A stretch of 64,000 nucleotides of DNA from contig JAKTNV010000064.1 of the NCBI GenBank assembly GCA_022747635.1, forward strand, positions 1,245,450-1,309,449, written 5' to 3'. The DNA is from Hetaerina americana. Lineage: Eukaryota > Arthropoda > Insecta > Odonata > Calopterygidae. Positions 33,673 to 43,945 of this stretch are shown in pieces. The position numbers and the translations under genes were made by a program. The first letter of the stretch is position 1. The number at the start of each line of letters is the position of its first letter. The notes beneath the pieces are model-generated. The model saw only the letters and a list, made by a program, of their open reading frames with translations. It made no database searches and was not told where the DNA came from.

Positions 33673-35265
33673 GCAGATGAAAATGACACGGAAAGTGTTC
33701 GGTGCGACATACAGGAAAACAACCACAGAAGCCTATTCGTGTTCTCATTTTGCAGCCCCCCAGATTCCAACACATATGCTCCACGTAAGCTCGACGACCA
33801 AATAACCACTATCAGCAATAAACATAGAAACAGTGAAATTATAATCGCTGGTGATATTTATCTACAGTCAAATGATTGAGACTCCTTAAATGTAGATAAT
33901 CTGCCAAAAACAGAGATGCTTGCCAAGAAGTCCTTCATATATTTGCAAAAAGCTCTCTAGAACAAATTGTTAAATCATGAACAGAGGTCATAGCTTATTT
34001 GATATCTTCGCGACATCTACGCCCGAAATAATTTCAAGAATTTTAATAATGAACGGCATCATTGACCTTAAACTCGTTCTCGTAGAAATAAAACTACGTT
34101 CATGAAAATAAACAAAGAAAAGTGACAAATATACTTATTCAACTAAGCCAAATTTAACGGGATTCGATAATATTTACAAACCAAATACCAAAATTCAAGA
34201 TTGTAACGCATACTACCAATTCAAAGACCACTTGGAAGGATTTCTTAAATATTATGCGTAAAGATTTGAAGACGCGCAATCCATTCTAACTTAAATGCGA
34301 CAGTCAGGAGCCTAGATGGTGAAACGGAGAAGTCAAATCGGCATTAAGAAGGCAAAGACGGCTACAATCGGATGTAAAATATAGTATAAAAAGTCGTGAC
34401 TTAGTTTATATAAATACATCCAGTCAGAAAGTAAAAGAATGTCGCAGTAAGACAAAACGCATCATGCGTAAAGCCCTAAAATACTTCCAATCCCTGCTCG
34501 CGTTTACAAATCCATGGCCTCAGAAATCGTTCCATTTCTGGAAATAATATTTCATAAATCCCTAAATGATCGCGCAGTACCCAAGGCCCGGAAAATAGCT
34601 CTGTTACTCCCAAATTAAAACAAGGCGACGGAGAAGATCCACGTACACGTACCGACCCGTTTATCTTACATCCATTTCATGCAAAAACTTCATTCATGAA
34701 ACAACTAGATTCTCAGCATTTACTAACAGCATGGTCTCCAAAAAGGCAGATCTTGCGAGACCCAAATGGCACTTTTCCTTCATGATATTTTGGTCTCTTG
34801 AGAAAATAACGTTATGTTCGATGCTATATTTCTAGAATTTAAAAAAGCATTCAAACAAGTCCCTCAAAAAACGTTGCTCCTAATGTTGGAAAGCTAAGCG
34901 ATTGATAAATGTGTATTAGGTTGGATTAATAACTTTTTAACAGGCCGCAAGCAAAGGGTCGTAATAGACGGGGTATCATCGGACACAGTAAGCGTAACGT
35001 CGGGTGTCACACAAGGAATTGTTATCGGTCGGCTATTGTTCCTTTTATGCATTAATGACATCGGGTCCCAGGTTTCCAGTAACCTTCTTATATTTCTGAC
35101 GATTGAGTGATATTTAAATATTCAGTCATGAAGATAGAGTATCTTTACCTAACGACCTAAATGCAATTCAAAAGTGATGCGAGACATAGGAGCTACAATT
35201 AAATTTAAACAAATGTGTTTCGATTAATATTTGGAGGAAACTTATTTCACGAGAAAACTTCTACC
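33673..35265 (+). pseudogene. family A ORF2, endonuclease to RT, 5'-truncated copy
   Basis: Begins inside the endonuclease (DTESVRCDIQENNHRSLFV), aligned with the region at 12490 of the full copy. SPPDSNTYAP, IIIAGDIYLQSND and EPRW follow (34305). Then comes the RT part that the full copy lost: MASEIVPFLEIIF, then after a frame change LEFKKAFKQVP (first RT Asp replaced), LGWINNFLTGRKQRVVIDGVSS, SGVTQGIVIGRLLF and INDIGSQ. Many stops. It ends at the (TA)n tract with no tail. Confidence 0.85.
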
Positions 35266-35267
35266 GT

Positions 35268-35271
35268 ATTT

Positions 35272-35365
<94 letters not shown>
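35268..35365. repeat. (TA)n microsatellite with dyad interruptions
   Basis: About 95 bases of alternating TA, interrupted once by AGGG (35301-35304) and closed by ACCCTA (35364-35369). The two non-TA strings are complementary, so the whole tract can fold on itself. Frames through it (Tyr-Ile repeats) are artefacts. Confidence 0.95.
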
Positions 35366-35367
<2 letters not shown>

Positions 35368-35835
35368 CTACCGCTTCCCCTGGACTACAACCTTGGCGTG
35401 GTGGAAGGGCTTGTGCGTTCCGATGACCCCTGGAGCTGTGCTGGCGTGAGCGATAATAATTGCTCCTGGTAGGGTCACCCATGCCAGATAGGTCGAAGGT
35501 TAGGAGCCAGACGAAAGGTAGTCCACGCAGCGTCTGTTCCTCAGTGAGGTGGCTGCAATGGCGTCTGACCCCAGTGGGGCGGCCAATAAGTGATGGTGTC
35601 ACGTTAAAAACACTTTTGAAGAAGGCAACGGGAAACCACATCAATTATCATTCCCAAGATTTAAATGATGGACAATACAGAGATTTTGAGTCCTGGCAAC
35701 TACGGGACTCGGCCCAATCGGCCGTGTGTCGTGCCCGGCAGCGGGGGAGGCAAGGCTTCCGCGGTCGTCATCCCACGAAACCCTTGCAAGGGAATACCGG
35801 CAGCAGCAGGACAGAAGACGCAGGAGAAGAAAACC

Positions 35836-36630
35836 AAATTAGTTAGAATAGGAACGTGGAATGTTAGGACAATAATGAGGACAGGGAAACTGGAGAATGT
35901 TAAGCGAAAGATAGCGGGGATTACTGGAGTGATAAGTATAGAATAATATACAGCGGCGGGGACGAGAGCAAACGAGGGGTTGCCACAGTATGAAATGAAG
36001 AGGTAGGAAGAAGCGTAGTCAACAAAGGGCGAGTAACAGATAGATTATTGCAAGTAGAGATAAAAGCATAACCGACGAATTTGGTTATTATTCAGGTATA
36101 CCTGCCACCGAGCAACCATGTGGAAGAAGAGGTCGATAGGATATACGATCAGTTAGAGGACATTATCGCGCGTGTTCCTGCAAGGAAACATTTGATAGTG
36201 ATGGGGGATTGAAATGCGACTGTAGGCGAAGGAAGAGATGGTGATAAGGTGGGGGACTACGGTTTAGGCACGAGGAATGACCGCGGGGAGAAAGCAGTTG
36301 AGTTCTGCAGGAGACAGGGGTTAGTCATCACCAACACTTGGTTTACAAAAGACGCAGGTATACATGGAAAATGCCAGGTGACTCAGAAAGGTATCAGCTA
36401 GATTATATCCTGGTTAGACACAGGTTTAGGAACAATGTGATAAATTCACACAGCTTCTTGGGAGCGGATGCGGACTCTGACCACAATTTAGTTGTTATGA
36501 AATGTAGCGTCCGTTTCAAAAAGATAAGCCAGGGGCGGCGGGTTAGAAAATGGAATGTAGAAGCATTAAATGGGTTGAAAAGGAAGAATTACCAACAGGC
36601 TACAAGAGGAAATTATAAAGGATGTTAAGG
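35836..36630 (+). pseudogene. RTE-like LINE endonuclease domain
   Basis: RIGTWNVRTIMRTGKLENV opens the APE-type fold. After frame changes come VIIQVYLPPSNHVEE, HLIVMGD (Asp kept, next codon a stop) and FCRRQGLVITNTWF. The open piece 36338-36628 carries RRYTWKMPGDSERYQLDYIL and GADADSDHNLVVMK, the SDH catalytic box. This order matches RTE/BovB-type (craniofacial-development-protein-2-like) endonucleases, which nick the target for target-primed reverse transcription. Confidence 0.85.
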
Positions 36631-36777
36631 GCTAAGCAGTATCGAAGAAAAATGATAAAGTATCAAGAAAGGGTTATCTAAAGCCACAGAAGACATTATT
36701 GGAACCGTTTACGCGAAAAGGACTAGGAAACCATGGATCACGGGCGAGACGATTACAAAGATGGATGAGCGGAGAAA

Positions 36778-38240
36778 ATGGAAGAATGTAAATACAGAGG
36801 CAAAGTGAAGTACAAAGAATTAAACAATAAATTGAGGCGGGCAACAAATAAAGCAAAAGAAGCATGGTGGAAGACGCAGTGCGAGGATATGGAAAGTTTG
36901 CAGAGAAAGGGTGAAATTTGTGCGCCCTGCAGCAAAGTTAAATCTTTAACGGGAAGTGAGAAAGGAAGATCTATGCTAACAGTTAGAGATAAGACGGGTG
37001 AGATAATAGTTGAAACAGGAAAGATCCAAGAGAGATGGAAGGAGTATATAGAAGAACTGTATGGTAAAGAACTTACCTGTAGACCAACAAAGTTAGACAT
37101 AAAAAGGAACATGATGTAGAGAAAGATCTCTTAGGTCCAAGCATACTCGACGATGAGATAGAAAGGGCATTAAGGGAGATGAAACTAAATAAGGCCGTGG
37201 GGGTGGATAACATTCCTAAAGAACTACTGAAATGTTTAGGGAAATGTGGGAGGAAGAGGGTATATGGGCTGATTCGTAGTATATATGAGGAAGGAATCTG
37301 GCCGGAAGACTTTGTGAGATCAGTTTTAGTTCCTATTCCGAAAAAGGTAAAGTTTACATCATGTGAGGACGGTAAGTTTGTTATCCTACGCAGCTAAGGA
37401 TCATTAACAAAAGAATAGAGAGTAGGGACAATAATTACTTAGGGGTTGATCAGTTTGGGTTTAGGAAGGGGAGAAGTACGCATGATGCCATTGCAGTAAT
37501 GAGATTATTAATTGAGAGGAATGTAGAATGAAACCAGGAGGTATTTGCCTGCTTCGTAGATTTCGAAATAGCGTTTGATAGAGTGAATTGGGAAAAACTA
37601 ATGAGTATATTGCAGAAAATAGGAATACATTGGAGAGAAAGGAGGCTAATCCGCAACCTGTACATGTCTCAGACTGCACAAGTGCGAGTGGGGAATGGTA
37701 GGTCTGGATGGGCAGTGTTAGGAAGAGGTGTACGGCAGGGTTGCCCACTATCACCGTTGCTGTTCAACCTGTATGTAGAGGAAATGACTTAAGAGACATG
37801 GGAAGAACTTGAGGTAGGAATGAAAGTGGGCGGGGAATTCGTAAAATCAGTTAGGTTCGCTGATGACCAAGCTTTAGTTTGTCAGTCAGCCAAGGGGTTG
37901 CAAGCATTGCTGAGTGAATTGGAAATTCAGTGCGTCAGGTATGGGATGAGAATCAATATTAATAAAACAAAGGTTATGCAATTTTCTAGAAAGGAAAAGG
38001 CTAAGCTAAACATTAACGGGAACACCCGCACCGTGCGGCTATGCACGGTGCGGAAACGTGGGCATTGAAGCAGGCGAATAGAAGTAGACTGGAGGATTTT
38101 GAAATGTGGTAATGGAGAAGAATGGAGAAGGTGAAATGGACCGAGAAGAAAAGAAACGAGGAAGTACTGGGTATGGCAGGCCAAGAGGTGGGTTTGTTCG
38201 GAGAAATCCTATGGAGGCAGGAAAAGTGGATGAAGGGGGT
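36778..38240 (+). pseudogene. RTE-like LINE reverse transcriptase domain
   Basis: 36778-37119 is the Lys/Glu-rich linker. 37179-37397 has NKAVGVDNIPKELLKCLGK and YEEGIWPEDFVRSVLVPIPKK. Then QFGFRKGRSTHDAIAVMRLL, CFVDFEIAFDRVNWEKL (catalytic Asp kept), LGRGVRQGCPLSPLLFNLY, VRFADDQALVCQS (FADD kept) and YGMRININKTKVM. After a break with a 10-bp hairpin at 38026-38053 come AETWALKQ and RRMEKVKW. The piece between KTKVM and AETWALKQ is shortened. The core catalytic boxes are intact, unusual in this window, but at least five disruptions remain. Confidence 0.9.
38026..38053. repeat. 10-bp inverted repeat at LINE deletion junction
   Basis: CCGCACCGTG and CACGGTGCGG with an 8-base loop, located exactly where the RTE-like ORF jumps from its thumb region to its C-terminal part. 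Confidence 0.85.
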
Positions 38241-38282
38241 ATTGACCGGTAGCTAATAATAATAATAATAGTAATAATAATA

Positions 38283-38589
38283 ATATACCCTAAAAGCCAT
38301 CATTAAGGTGTGTGGCAGGGGGTGAATACACACTAGAATTAATTTACCGGAACATGAACCTACAGCGGTCAAAAAATGTTCTTACGTGGAAAAAAATGCC
38401 ATCTTAAATCTATCTGTTCTACACTTGTTCACTATAATTTTATTGACATGATCTCTCCTACCATTGTACGGTGGAGGAAATAATACATTTTCGACATCAC
38501 TGCTTAAGAGACGTCCTTCCAATTTATGCAAGTGCTTCAATCTGTTATTTAGCCTTCGCTCCAGTGAGTGATTCCCAGCCTAGCTCATC
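38283..38589 (-). mobile_element. family B CR1-group LINE, left part, split by mariner
   Basis: Minus-strand tail: AAAAGCCATCATTAAGGTGTGTGG (the family B hairpin), GAATACACAC, then DNA parallel to 50400-50677 (GGCATCTTAAATCTATC, CCTTCCAATTTATGCAAG). It continues at 39347 after the mariner. Confidence 0.8.
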
Positions 38590-38591
38590 TA

Positions 38592-39344
38592 CGAGGGTCA
38601 TCCGGAAAGTAGTACCCGTTCGTGAAATAAAGACACAAAAGTAAATATTAACAAACATAAAAAATTTTATTTGAAAGAGGATACTTTAAACTACTTCTCA
38701 ACATAATCTCCAAGCAAATTAAGGCATTTGTCATAACGTGTGACAAGTTTCTGTATTCCTGCTGCATAGTCCTTCGCCGCCAGCTCATTGAGATACGCGA
38801 GGGACCCATCTTGCACAAATTTTTGCATAATGCAGATGGTGTTTAACAATTTCATGAACAATTGTTCGAGAAACATTGGGAAAATGCTCACAGATGTCAT
38901 CAATTGTGACGCGCCGATCGTTCCTCACGAATTCGTCAACTGAGCTCACCAGTTGGTCTGTAATGACAGACGGTCTCCCCGAACGCTCATCGTCGTGTGT
39001 GTTCCCCCTCCCCATGTTGAAGTTGCGACACCACCGCCGAACAGACGACTCGTCCATTACATTGTCTCCATACACCTCCTTTAATTGGCGATGAATAGCA
39101 CATGGGCGAACGTTTCTTGCATTGAGGAATTTAATCACTGCCCTCACTTCACAACTGGCGGCGTTCTCAATTTTTTTAAACATTGTAAACAATCACAGAA
39201 ACAACACAGGCAATGCTAGCGTCACGCAACTTGGCTCAGAGAAGGCAGACAAGCCACTGAAGCTATCTGACCTCGTCCAGCGGCTACTCGCGTCGTCAGC
39301 ACTTCATGCGGCACGAACGGGTACTACTTTCCGGATGACCCTCG
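38592..39344 (-). mobile_element. internally deleted mariner element
   Basis: 753 bp with perfect 33-bp terminal inverted repeats (38592-38624 and 39312-39344), each flanked by the TA target duplication (38590-38591, 39345-39346). The inside keeps only the two ends of a transposase gene on the minus strand. Full mariners are about 1.3 kb, so roughly 0.55 kb is gone. Intact termini with no catalytic domain make it a candidate non-autonomous substrate for a related transposase elsewhere. Inserted in a family B LINE. Confidence 0.95.
38785..39192 (-). pseudogene. mariner transposase, N-terminal DNA-binding part
   Basis: The 135-codon frame starts at Met (39192) with EVRAVIKFLNARNVRP and VYGDNVMDESSVRRWCRNF, the paired helix-turn-helix that binds the terminal repeats. 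GRNGNTHD-like residues, ERSGRPSVI, RRVTIDDICEHF and CARWVPR (the conserved linker) follow. After VPR the frame runs into the deletion and stops within six codons. No stops before that. All catalytic residues lie in the missing part. The C-terminal end (LNELAAKDYAAGIQKL, DKCLNLLGDYVEK) is present at 38691-38800 in another frame. Confidence 0.95.
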
Positions 39345-39346
39345 TA

Positions 39347-39450
39347 ATATTTTGGCTAGGCTACCAAGTTTAGTTTGACAACGTTTTACAAATATAGCTC
39401 CTCTACTCTGCACGCGATCCAATTCGGCAATCAATCCACCTCTGTGATAC
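39347..39450 (-). mobile_element. family B LINE, right part after mariner
   Basis: ATATTTTGGCTAGG and ATATAGCTCCTCTACTCTGCACGCGATCCAATTC parallel 50680-50760. This is the RT C-terminal coding part on the minus strand. Confidence 0.75.
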
Positions 39451-39451
39451 T

Positions 39452-39750
39452 GTAAAGGGAACCAATATGCCTCATGTTGAATCGGTAAAATACTTGGGTG
39501 AAACGATAACTACGAATATGTCCTTGGGAAAACAAATTTGTGAAATTCGCGGAATGGCGAATGAAAGGTTATGATTCATAAAAAGCACACGACAATTGTC
39601 GTGAAGGGTTCGAGGAGCTTTCTTATTTCATGTCCGTTAGACCCCACCTCGAGTATGCTGCAAGTGCATGAGATCCTCATAAAGTAGGCTTACTTCTGGA
39701 ACTAGATCGAATGCAGCGATGAGCAGTTGTGAAAAGTTGTTACTTTGTTA
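39452..39750 (+). pseudogene. CR1-group LINE RT C-terminal fragment
   Basis: Plus strand: ESVKYLGETITTNMSLGKQI, then after frame changes a PRLEYAASA-like stretch and LELDRMQR. Opposite in orientation to the family B pieces around it, so a separate insertion or an inversion. Confidence 0.7.
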
Positions 39751-39759
39751 ATTTATTTG

Positions 39760-39912
39760 ATCACCCTGAAAGGCACCGCTAGGGCGTTATGCAGGGGTCA
39801 ATACACACCACACTAATTATGACCCGGATATGACCCTAATGCGGGCGGAAAATGTTATCTTGATCCCTTATCGTTCCCGGAATAAAATGGCATCTTAAAT
39901 CTATCTGCTCTA
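39760..39912 (-). mobile_element. family B LINE tail
   Basis: CACCCTGAAAGGCACCGCTAGGG, CAATACACACC, GATATGACCC and GGCATCTTAAATCTATCTGC follow the family B tail at 50348-50500. Ends at CTAGTCTT, where the SINE begins. Confidence 0.7.
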
Positions 39913-39913
39913 G

Positions 39914-40125
39914 TCTTCGGCCTCGGTGGCGGCGGGGTAACGTCCTCGCCTACCAACCCAGAGGTTCTGATTCCCGCCTAGGTGGATTTCCCTCCACCTA
40001 GGGCTTGGTTGTATGTGATTGTCGTCAATATAATGTCTGTAATGTAGGGTTATGTGGAAGAAGGGACTATTAGTCTCAACCTCGCCCAATTAAGTCGATA
40101 AATAAATAAATAAATATTTTTTCCT
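39914..40125 (+). repeat. tRNA-derived SINE with (AAAT)n tail
   Basis: TGGCGGCGGGGTAACGTCC (box A-like) and GGTTCTGATTCCCGCC (box B with one extra base) are about 30 nt apart. They are followed by a tRNA-unrelated body of about 120 nt and a tail GATAAATAAATAAATAAAT. All three SINE parts are present, the clearest such case here. It sits in a family B LINE tail. Confidence 0.7.
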
Positions 40126-40139
40126 CCCTAATTCCTTAC

Positions 40140-40320
40140 TCTACATCTACATCTACATATTACCCCGCAAGCAGCCGCAAGGGCGTGTGGCGGGGGGTGT
40201 TAGGTCACCAACCGTAAAAAGCAACAATACCACATGCAAACCAACAACGTGGAAAATTACACCCACAGGAGCACCCACACTCATGCAAAAATCCCTTCAT
40301 CCAACTTGGGAAACAGGTTG
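40140..40320 (-). mobile_element. family A subfamily tail
   Basis: CTACATCTACATCTACAT at the terminus, hairpin at 40165-40197, then GTTAGGTCACCAACCG and a noncoding part nearly the same as 54795-54890 (ACCACATGCAAA, CAACGTGGAAAATTACAC, AAAATCCCTTCATCCAA). Confidence 0.8.
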
Positions 40321-41690
40321 CTGCATTGTTTCAGCGTTGGTCGAGCCCACAAGATCGACTGAGATATGTTTTCCCTCCAAATGTTGCCGTCTCCTTCGAG
40401 TACCATCCGTCCGTGCGCCTCTCTCGTCTCCCAAAAGCCTCCCTCTTCCCATTCTTGCACTTTTACCTCTTCGTTCCAACCCGCGAACTCGCACAGATGT
40501 CGTCCCGCCATCGCATGCACTCCTTTCAGGAGAACGCCAACGTCGCCAAAAAACCTCCTGGCACAAGTGTCGCCCCCCTCTTCATTTTTCAAACCTCGGA
40601 ATGGATGTAGTAATGTGTGATGGTAAACTATACGTAGTATAGTGATCTCCTCCCACAGATAAGTTCCACTCCCTCATCTAGGCCCTTGGCCGCCGTGCCT
40701 GGCCATCTGGGGACGGGGGAGGGGCGGGCGGGTTGACGGCAACGCGGTCTCCCCGGCGGGGTCAGCCCTATCGGGCGCCCTCATCCGCCGCCCCAACCGG
40801 ACACCCAGGGGCGATTTTCATTGCTAGGCCCTTCGCCAGGGCCGGCCGAGGAGGGGGGTGATCACCGGGACGCCAACATCGCTGCAGCCCCTTAGCCCCC
40901 TTGTCTTCCCACACAGAGTGGCGTATTCGGGCGAAGATAGATAGATGGGGGAGAATGGACCCCCCCCCTCAAACAAGGCCACGTCATCTGTTTACCTTGG
41001 CGATTACGCAGATTGAAGTGGCGCTGTTTGCACGGCTAAGGTCTCGCAAGGAGCAGAAGGGTTGCCCCCTCCCCACCAAGAGTCGGTCCCTCCCCTGCAC
41101 CACGCCACCCTCTCCCCCCCTCTCGCACCCACGATCTGAAAAGGGTCGTTTTCGGGCGGGCGGGTGGGGGGAGCTGGTGCACGACGGGGGACGCTCCTAC
41201 GCCATGGCCGACCTCTCGATCGGCGCACCAATTCCCTAGCGGAGAGGGGAGTCGAGGCCCCTGGCGTCGGGCACTCCGACGACGGCCGAGGGGAGATGGG
41301 GATACTAGTGGCTTCTTCGCGCCTGGGAGGTGAGTCACGGGCCGCCGCACGGAGAGAGAGAACTAGCGGCCGAAGAGGGCAGAGCTCCCGCCACGGCGTG
41401 CGTGCTGCTCGCGGAAATCAATCACCTTGGAGAGAACGCTGTATCTACCTAACTGATCCGTTACGTTGGAGCATACAAGAACGAACGTTTTGTGTGAATA
41501 GAATTAGATTCAGGGAAATGATTACTAGTTTGCAACAGAGTAGTTCGAAAAATATCGTACTGGAATTCATTTTGGCAAATATCATGCAACTCCTTAGCTG
41601 CTACAGAGGAGAGTGTCAAGTAGACCAGTAGAATCAACAAATGGATGAAAACATGGCGGAAGTAGAAGCAGGCTGGATGATATGCGTCAC
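40321..41690. other. unassigned sequence and GC-rich islet
   Basis: 40660-41420 is GC-rich with C runs at 40961 and 41110 and several overlapping frames. A 151-codon frame at 40187-40642 overlaps the preceding tail and has no domain. No gene supported. Confidence 0.45.
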
Positions 41691-41695
41691 ATTAG

Positions 41696-42500
41696 TTACA
41701 GTCTTTTACATCTACATAACAGCCCGGTAAGCGACCGGGAAGTGGTTTGGCAGACACGCGAACGAACCAAAGAACGCGCATCATACGAACAGACAACAAA
41801 TCGCGCACCATGCATGACATGTACAAATACAGAGAGCAAATCAAATACGCTAATGAAATTGTTACCACTTGTTTTGTAACCTGGGATTTTTGAAATATGA
41901 TAAACGTCTTCGAGGAAGTGATCAGTCTTAAATTCACTTGAGATATTCAGTCTAAGAATTAATCTTCGTTGTTTGAGGGGATTCCTCCCCAAATCTTTCA
42001 ACAAATTCTTTACATTGGTTGCTGCGCCATAAACTCCTATGACGAATCTCGCTGCCCTAGGCTGCACGTGATCTCAACTCTTTGATTGGACCTCCCTCAT
42101 GAGGACCCTAGGTACTGGTTGCATGCACTACGGCTGCGGTCTAACAAGCGGGAAGTAGCATCACTCCTTCCATTTCTCATGTCATTTCCCCAATACTTTC
42201 GGGACGACCCAAATTACGGCTAGTTCCTCTACATTTCTATCTAATACAGGTACCTGTATGCTCAACATATGAGAGATCATGGGGAAGAGTGATGCCTAGA
42301 TTTTTATACATTCTAGATTTGTTACTTCGCTCTTTTTAATGCTGTCAGCGGTTTGGAGAGAGGGATTCCGTAATCAGTAGTATTCTTATTGTCCTATCTT
42401 GGACCATTCCCGAATAACCTCGTGGCCATTGATCGACGCATATCTATCGGGCTGGCTGCCAATATCCCTATACACTACTCCATGGTCAGCCAAGAGGCGA
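41696..42500 (-). pseudogene. CR1-group LINE RT C terminus (family D)
   Basis: Minus strand: IRLLADHGVVYRDIGSQPDR (FADD box changed to LADH, near 42490), many broken codons, then an open 123-codon piece (42067-41696) with QPRAARFVIGVYGAATNV, NLLKDLGRNPLKQRRL and LNISSEFKTDHFLED. The 3' part ends near TACATCTACATAAC without the family A hairpin, so it is a separate family, shared with the scrap at 26730-26850. Confidence 0.8.
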
Positions 42501-42554
42501 ATCTTACTCTTAGCTGCGCTAGCTAAGTAATTGTCACACACACGCACTCGCATA

Positions 42555-43735
42555 GTCATTTATCCAGTGGACACGGTTTATCTAGATTTTACGAAAGCCT
42601 TTGTCAAAGTACTTCATAGTAAACTACTCACAAAGCTAGAAGGAAATGGAATAGTTAAATATATCCGGAGATGGATTAAAGACTTTTTCAATGGTCGGGT
42701 TCAAAGAGTAGTGATGGATAGAGTTAGCTCAAATGAAGTAGAATTTATTTCAGGTGTGCCCCAGGGAAGTATTATCGGACCTCTTTTATTCCTACTCTAC
42801 GTTAGTGACATTGACTCCGTAGTCACTAAATAAATACATTTATTTGCTGCGATGCAGTGGTCTACCGTGATATCCGTGATCCTGAGGACCCAGCAGATGA
42901 CCTTAATACTATACAACGCTGGTGCACCACTTAGCAATAACAATTAAGCTTAAAAAAGTACTTAGTTATCAATTTTTGGAAAAAGAGCAATTCATTCCAG
43001 AATGCCTAATGCATCGGGAACACCGAAATGGAATGCATAGACTCAACTAAATCCGTATACTTGTGTGTTACCCTCACTCACGACCTGTCCTGAGTGAAAT
43101 ACCTGTACGGGGAATACTTGGATAAGGTAATGGAACATTAGCATTAGTACTGGGTAAATGTGTCGAAAAGGTCAAAGAGAAATGTTATCTTTCGCTGGCT
43201 AGGCCTCATTTAGAATATGCTGCAAGTAAATGGGATCCTCACGAAGTTGGATTGATTTCCGAATTGGATCGCGTGCAGCGTCGAGGGGAGCTAGATTAGT
43301 AAAACGTTGTTATGATAAACTTAGTGGTGCATCCAAATAATAAGAGGAGCTAGGCTGGGAATCACTTCAAGGAGCGAAGTTTAAATTACCGATTGAAGCT
43401 CTTGCACATAAATTGGAAGGCGGTCTCTTTAGAAATTTGGAATTTCGGAATCTTTTTAGAAATATCTAAGAAAAAGGGCATGCATCTGTGAATGAAATGG
43501 TGAAGGTCAGAAAAAGATACAGTTTTTCCAGAAAGGAACTACAAGGATATTAACCAGTATTATAAAAAAATCTATCACAATTTATGACGAAAACGTACAA
43601 TGATAGACCTGATCCCACATGGAATATATATTTTACATGTCATTTACACGCGGTACAGAGACATCTAAACCTCAATGATCAACCTTAAGAATGTCTTCAA
43701 AGGTGCCGAGAGAGTTCACTCAGAGCTAAACCCTA
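42555..43735 (+). pseudogene. CR1-group LINE reverse transcriptase (family B-like)
   Basis: The open piece 42531-42833 has VYLDFTKAFVKVLHSKLL (catalytic Asp kept), WIKDFFNGRVQRVVMDRVSS, SGVPQGSIIGPLLFLLYVSDIDS. Then frames decay: the FADD box is lost at about 42845, with LEYAASKWDPHEV and DRVQRRGARL-like residues at 43200-43300. Closest in wording to the family B RT at 50974-51610, in opposite orientation. Confidence 0.85.
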
Positions 43736-43739
43736 TACA

Positions 43740-43945
43740 GCGTGTGAAATCCACACATTGGTAGGGCAATAAGGGGAGCAGTGCCTTCCCCTTCGGTTCC
43801 CCAGGAAGATCTGGTACCCAAAATATCACACAGTTTAGGTGAAGCTGGAGGTACCTTTTGAGGTGAACCCGGGAATCGAACCCGGGCCCTCTGGTCAGTA
43901 TTTCAATGTTGTACCCAATGAAATACCACCACGTCCCACGTAGAG
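43740..43945 (-). repeat. tRNA-derived SINE family 1, best copy
   Basis: Minus strand: GTGGTATTTCATTGGG (box A-like), then CCCGGGTTCGATTCCCGGG, a complete tRNA T-arm with box B, about 40 nt on. The body has TTTTGGGTACCAGATCTTCC, TGGGGAACCGAAGG and GGCACTGCTCCCCTTATT. Two more copies lie at 17200-17420 and 18220-18425. Confidence 0.75.

Larger units (their letters stand above)
35366..38282 (+). mobile_element. RTE-like LINE, long copy
   Basis: Runs from a GC-rich leader (35366-35830) through endonuclease and RT to a 3' (TAA)n tail at 38254-38282. Leader features such as GAAGGCAACGGGAAACCAC and a TGGACTACAACCTTGGCG start look like a retained 5' end, beginning exactly where the (TA)n tract stops. 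Coding capacity is broken by about ten stops or frameshifts and an internal deletion at about 38026. No target duplication could be identified because the left flank is a simple repeat. Confidence 0.85.

Noticed and set aside
35215..35644. Tyr-Ile repeat proteins on both strands
   Set aside because: Direct translation of the (TA)n microsatellite.
37450..37754. minus-strand open frames across the RTE-like RT
   Set aside because: Antisense shadows: the plus strand carries the RT motifs.
43870..43900. tRNA gene
   Set aside because: A perfect T-arm is present, but no acceptor stem or cloverleaf closes around it, and the same unit recurs elsewhere with a SINE body.
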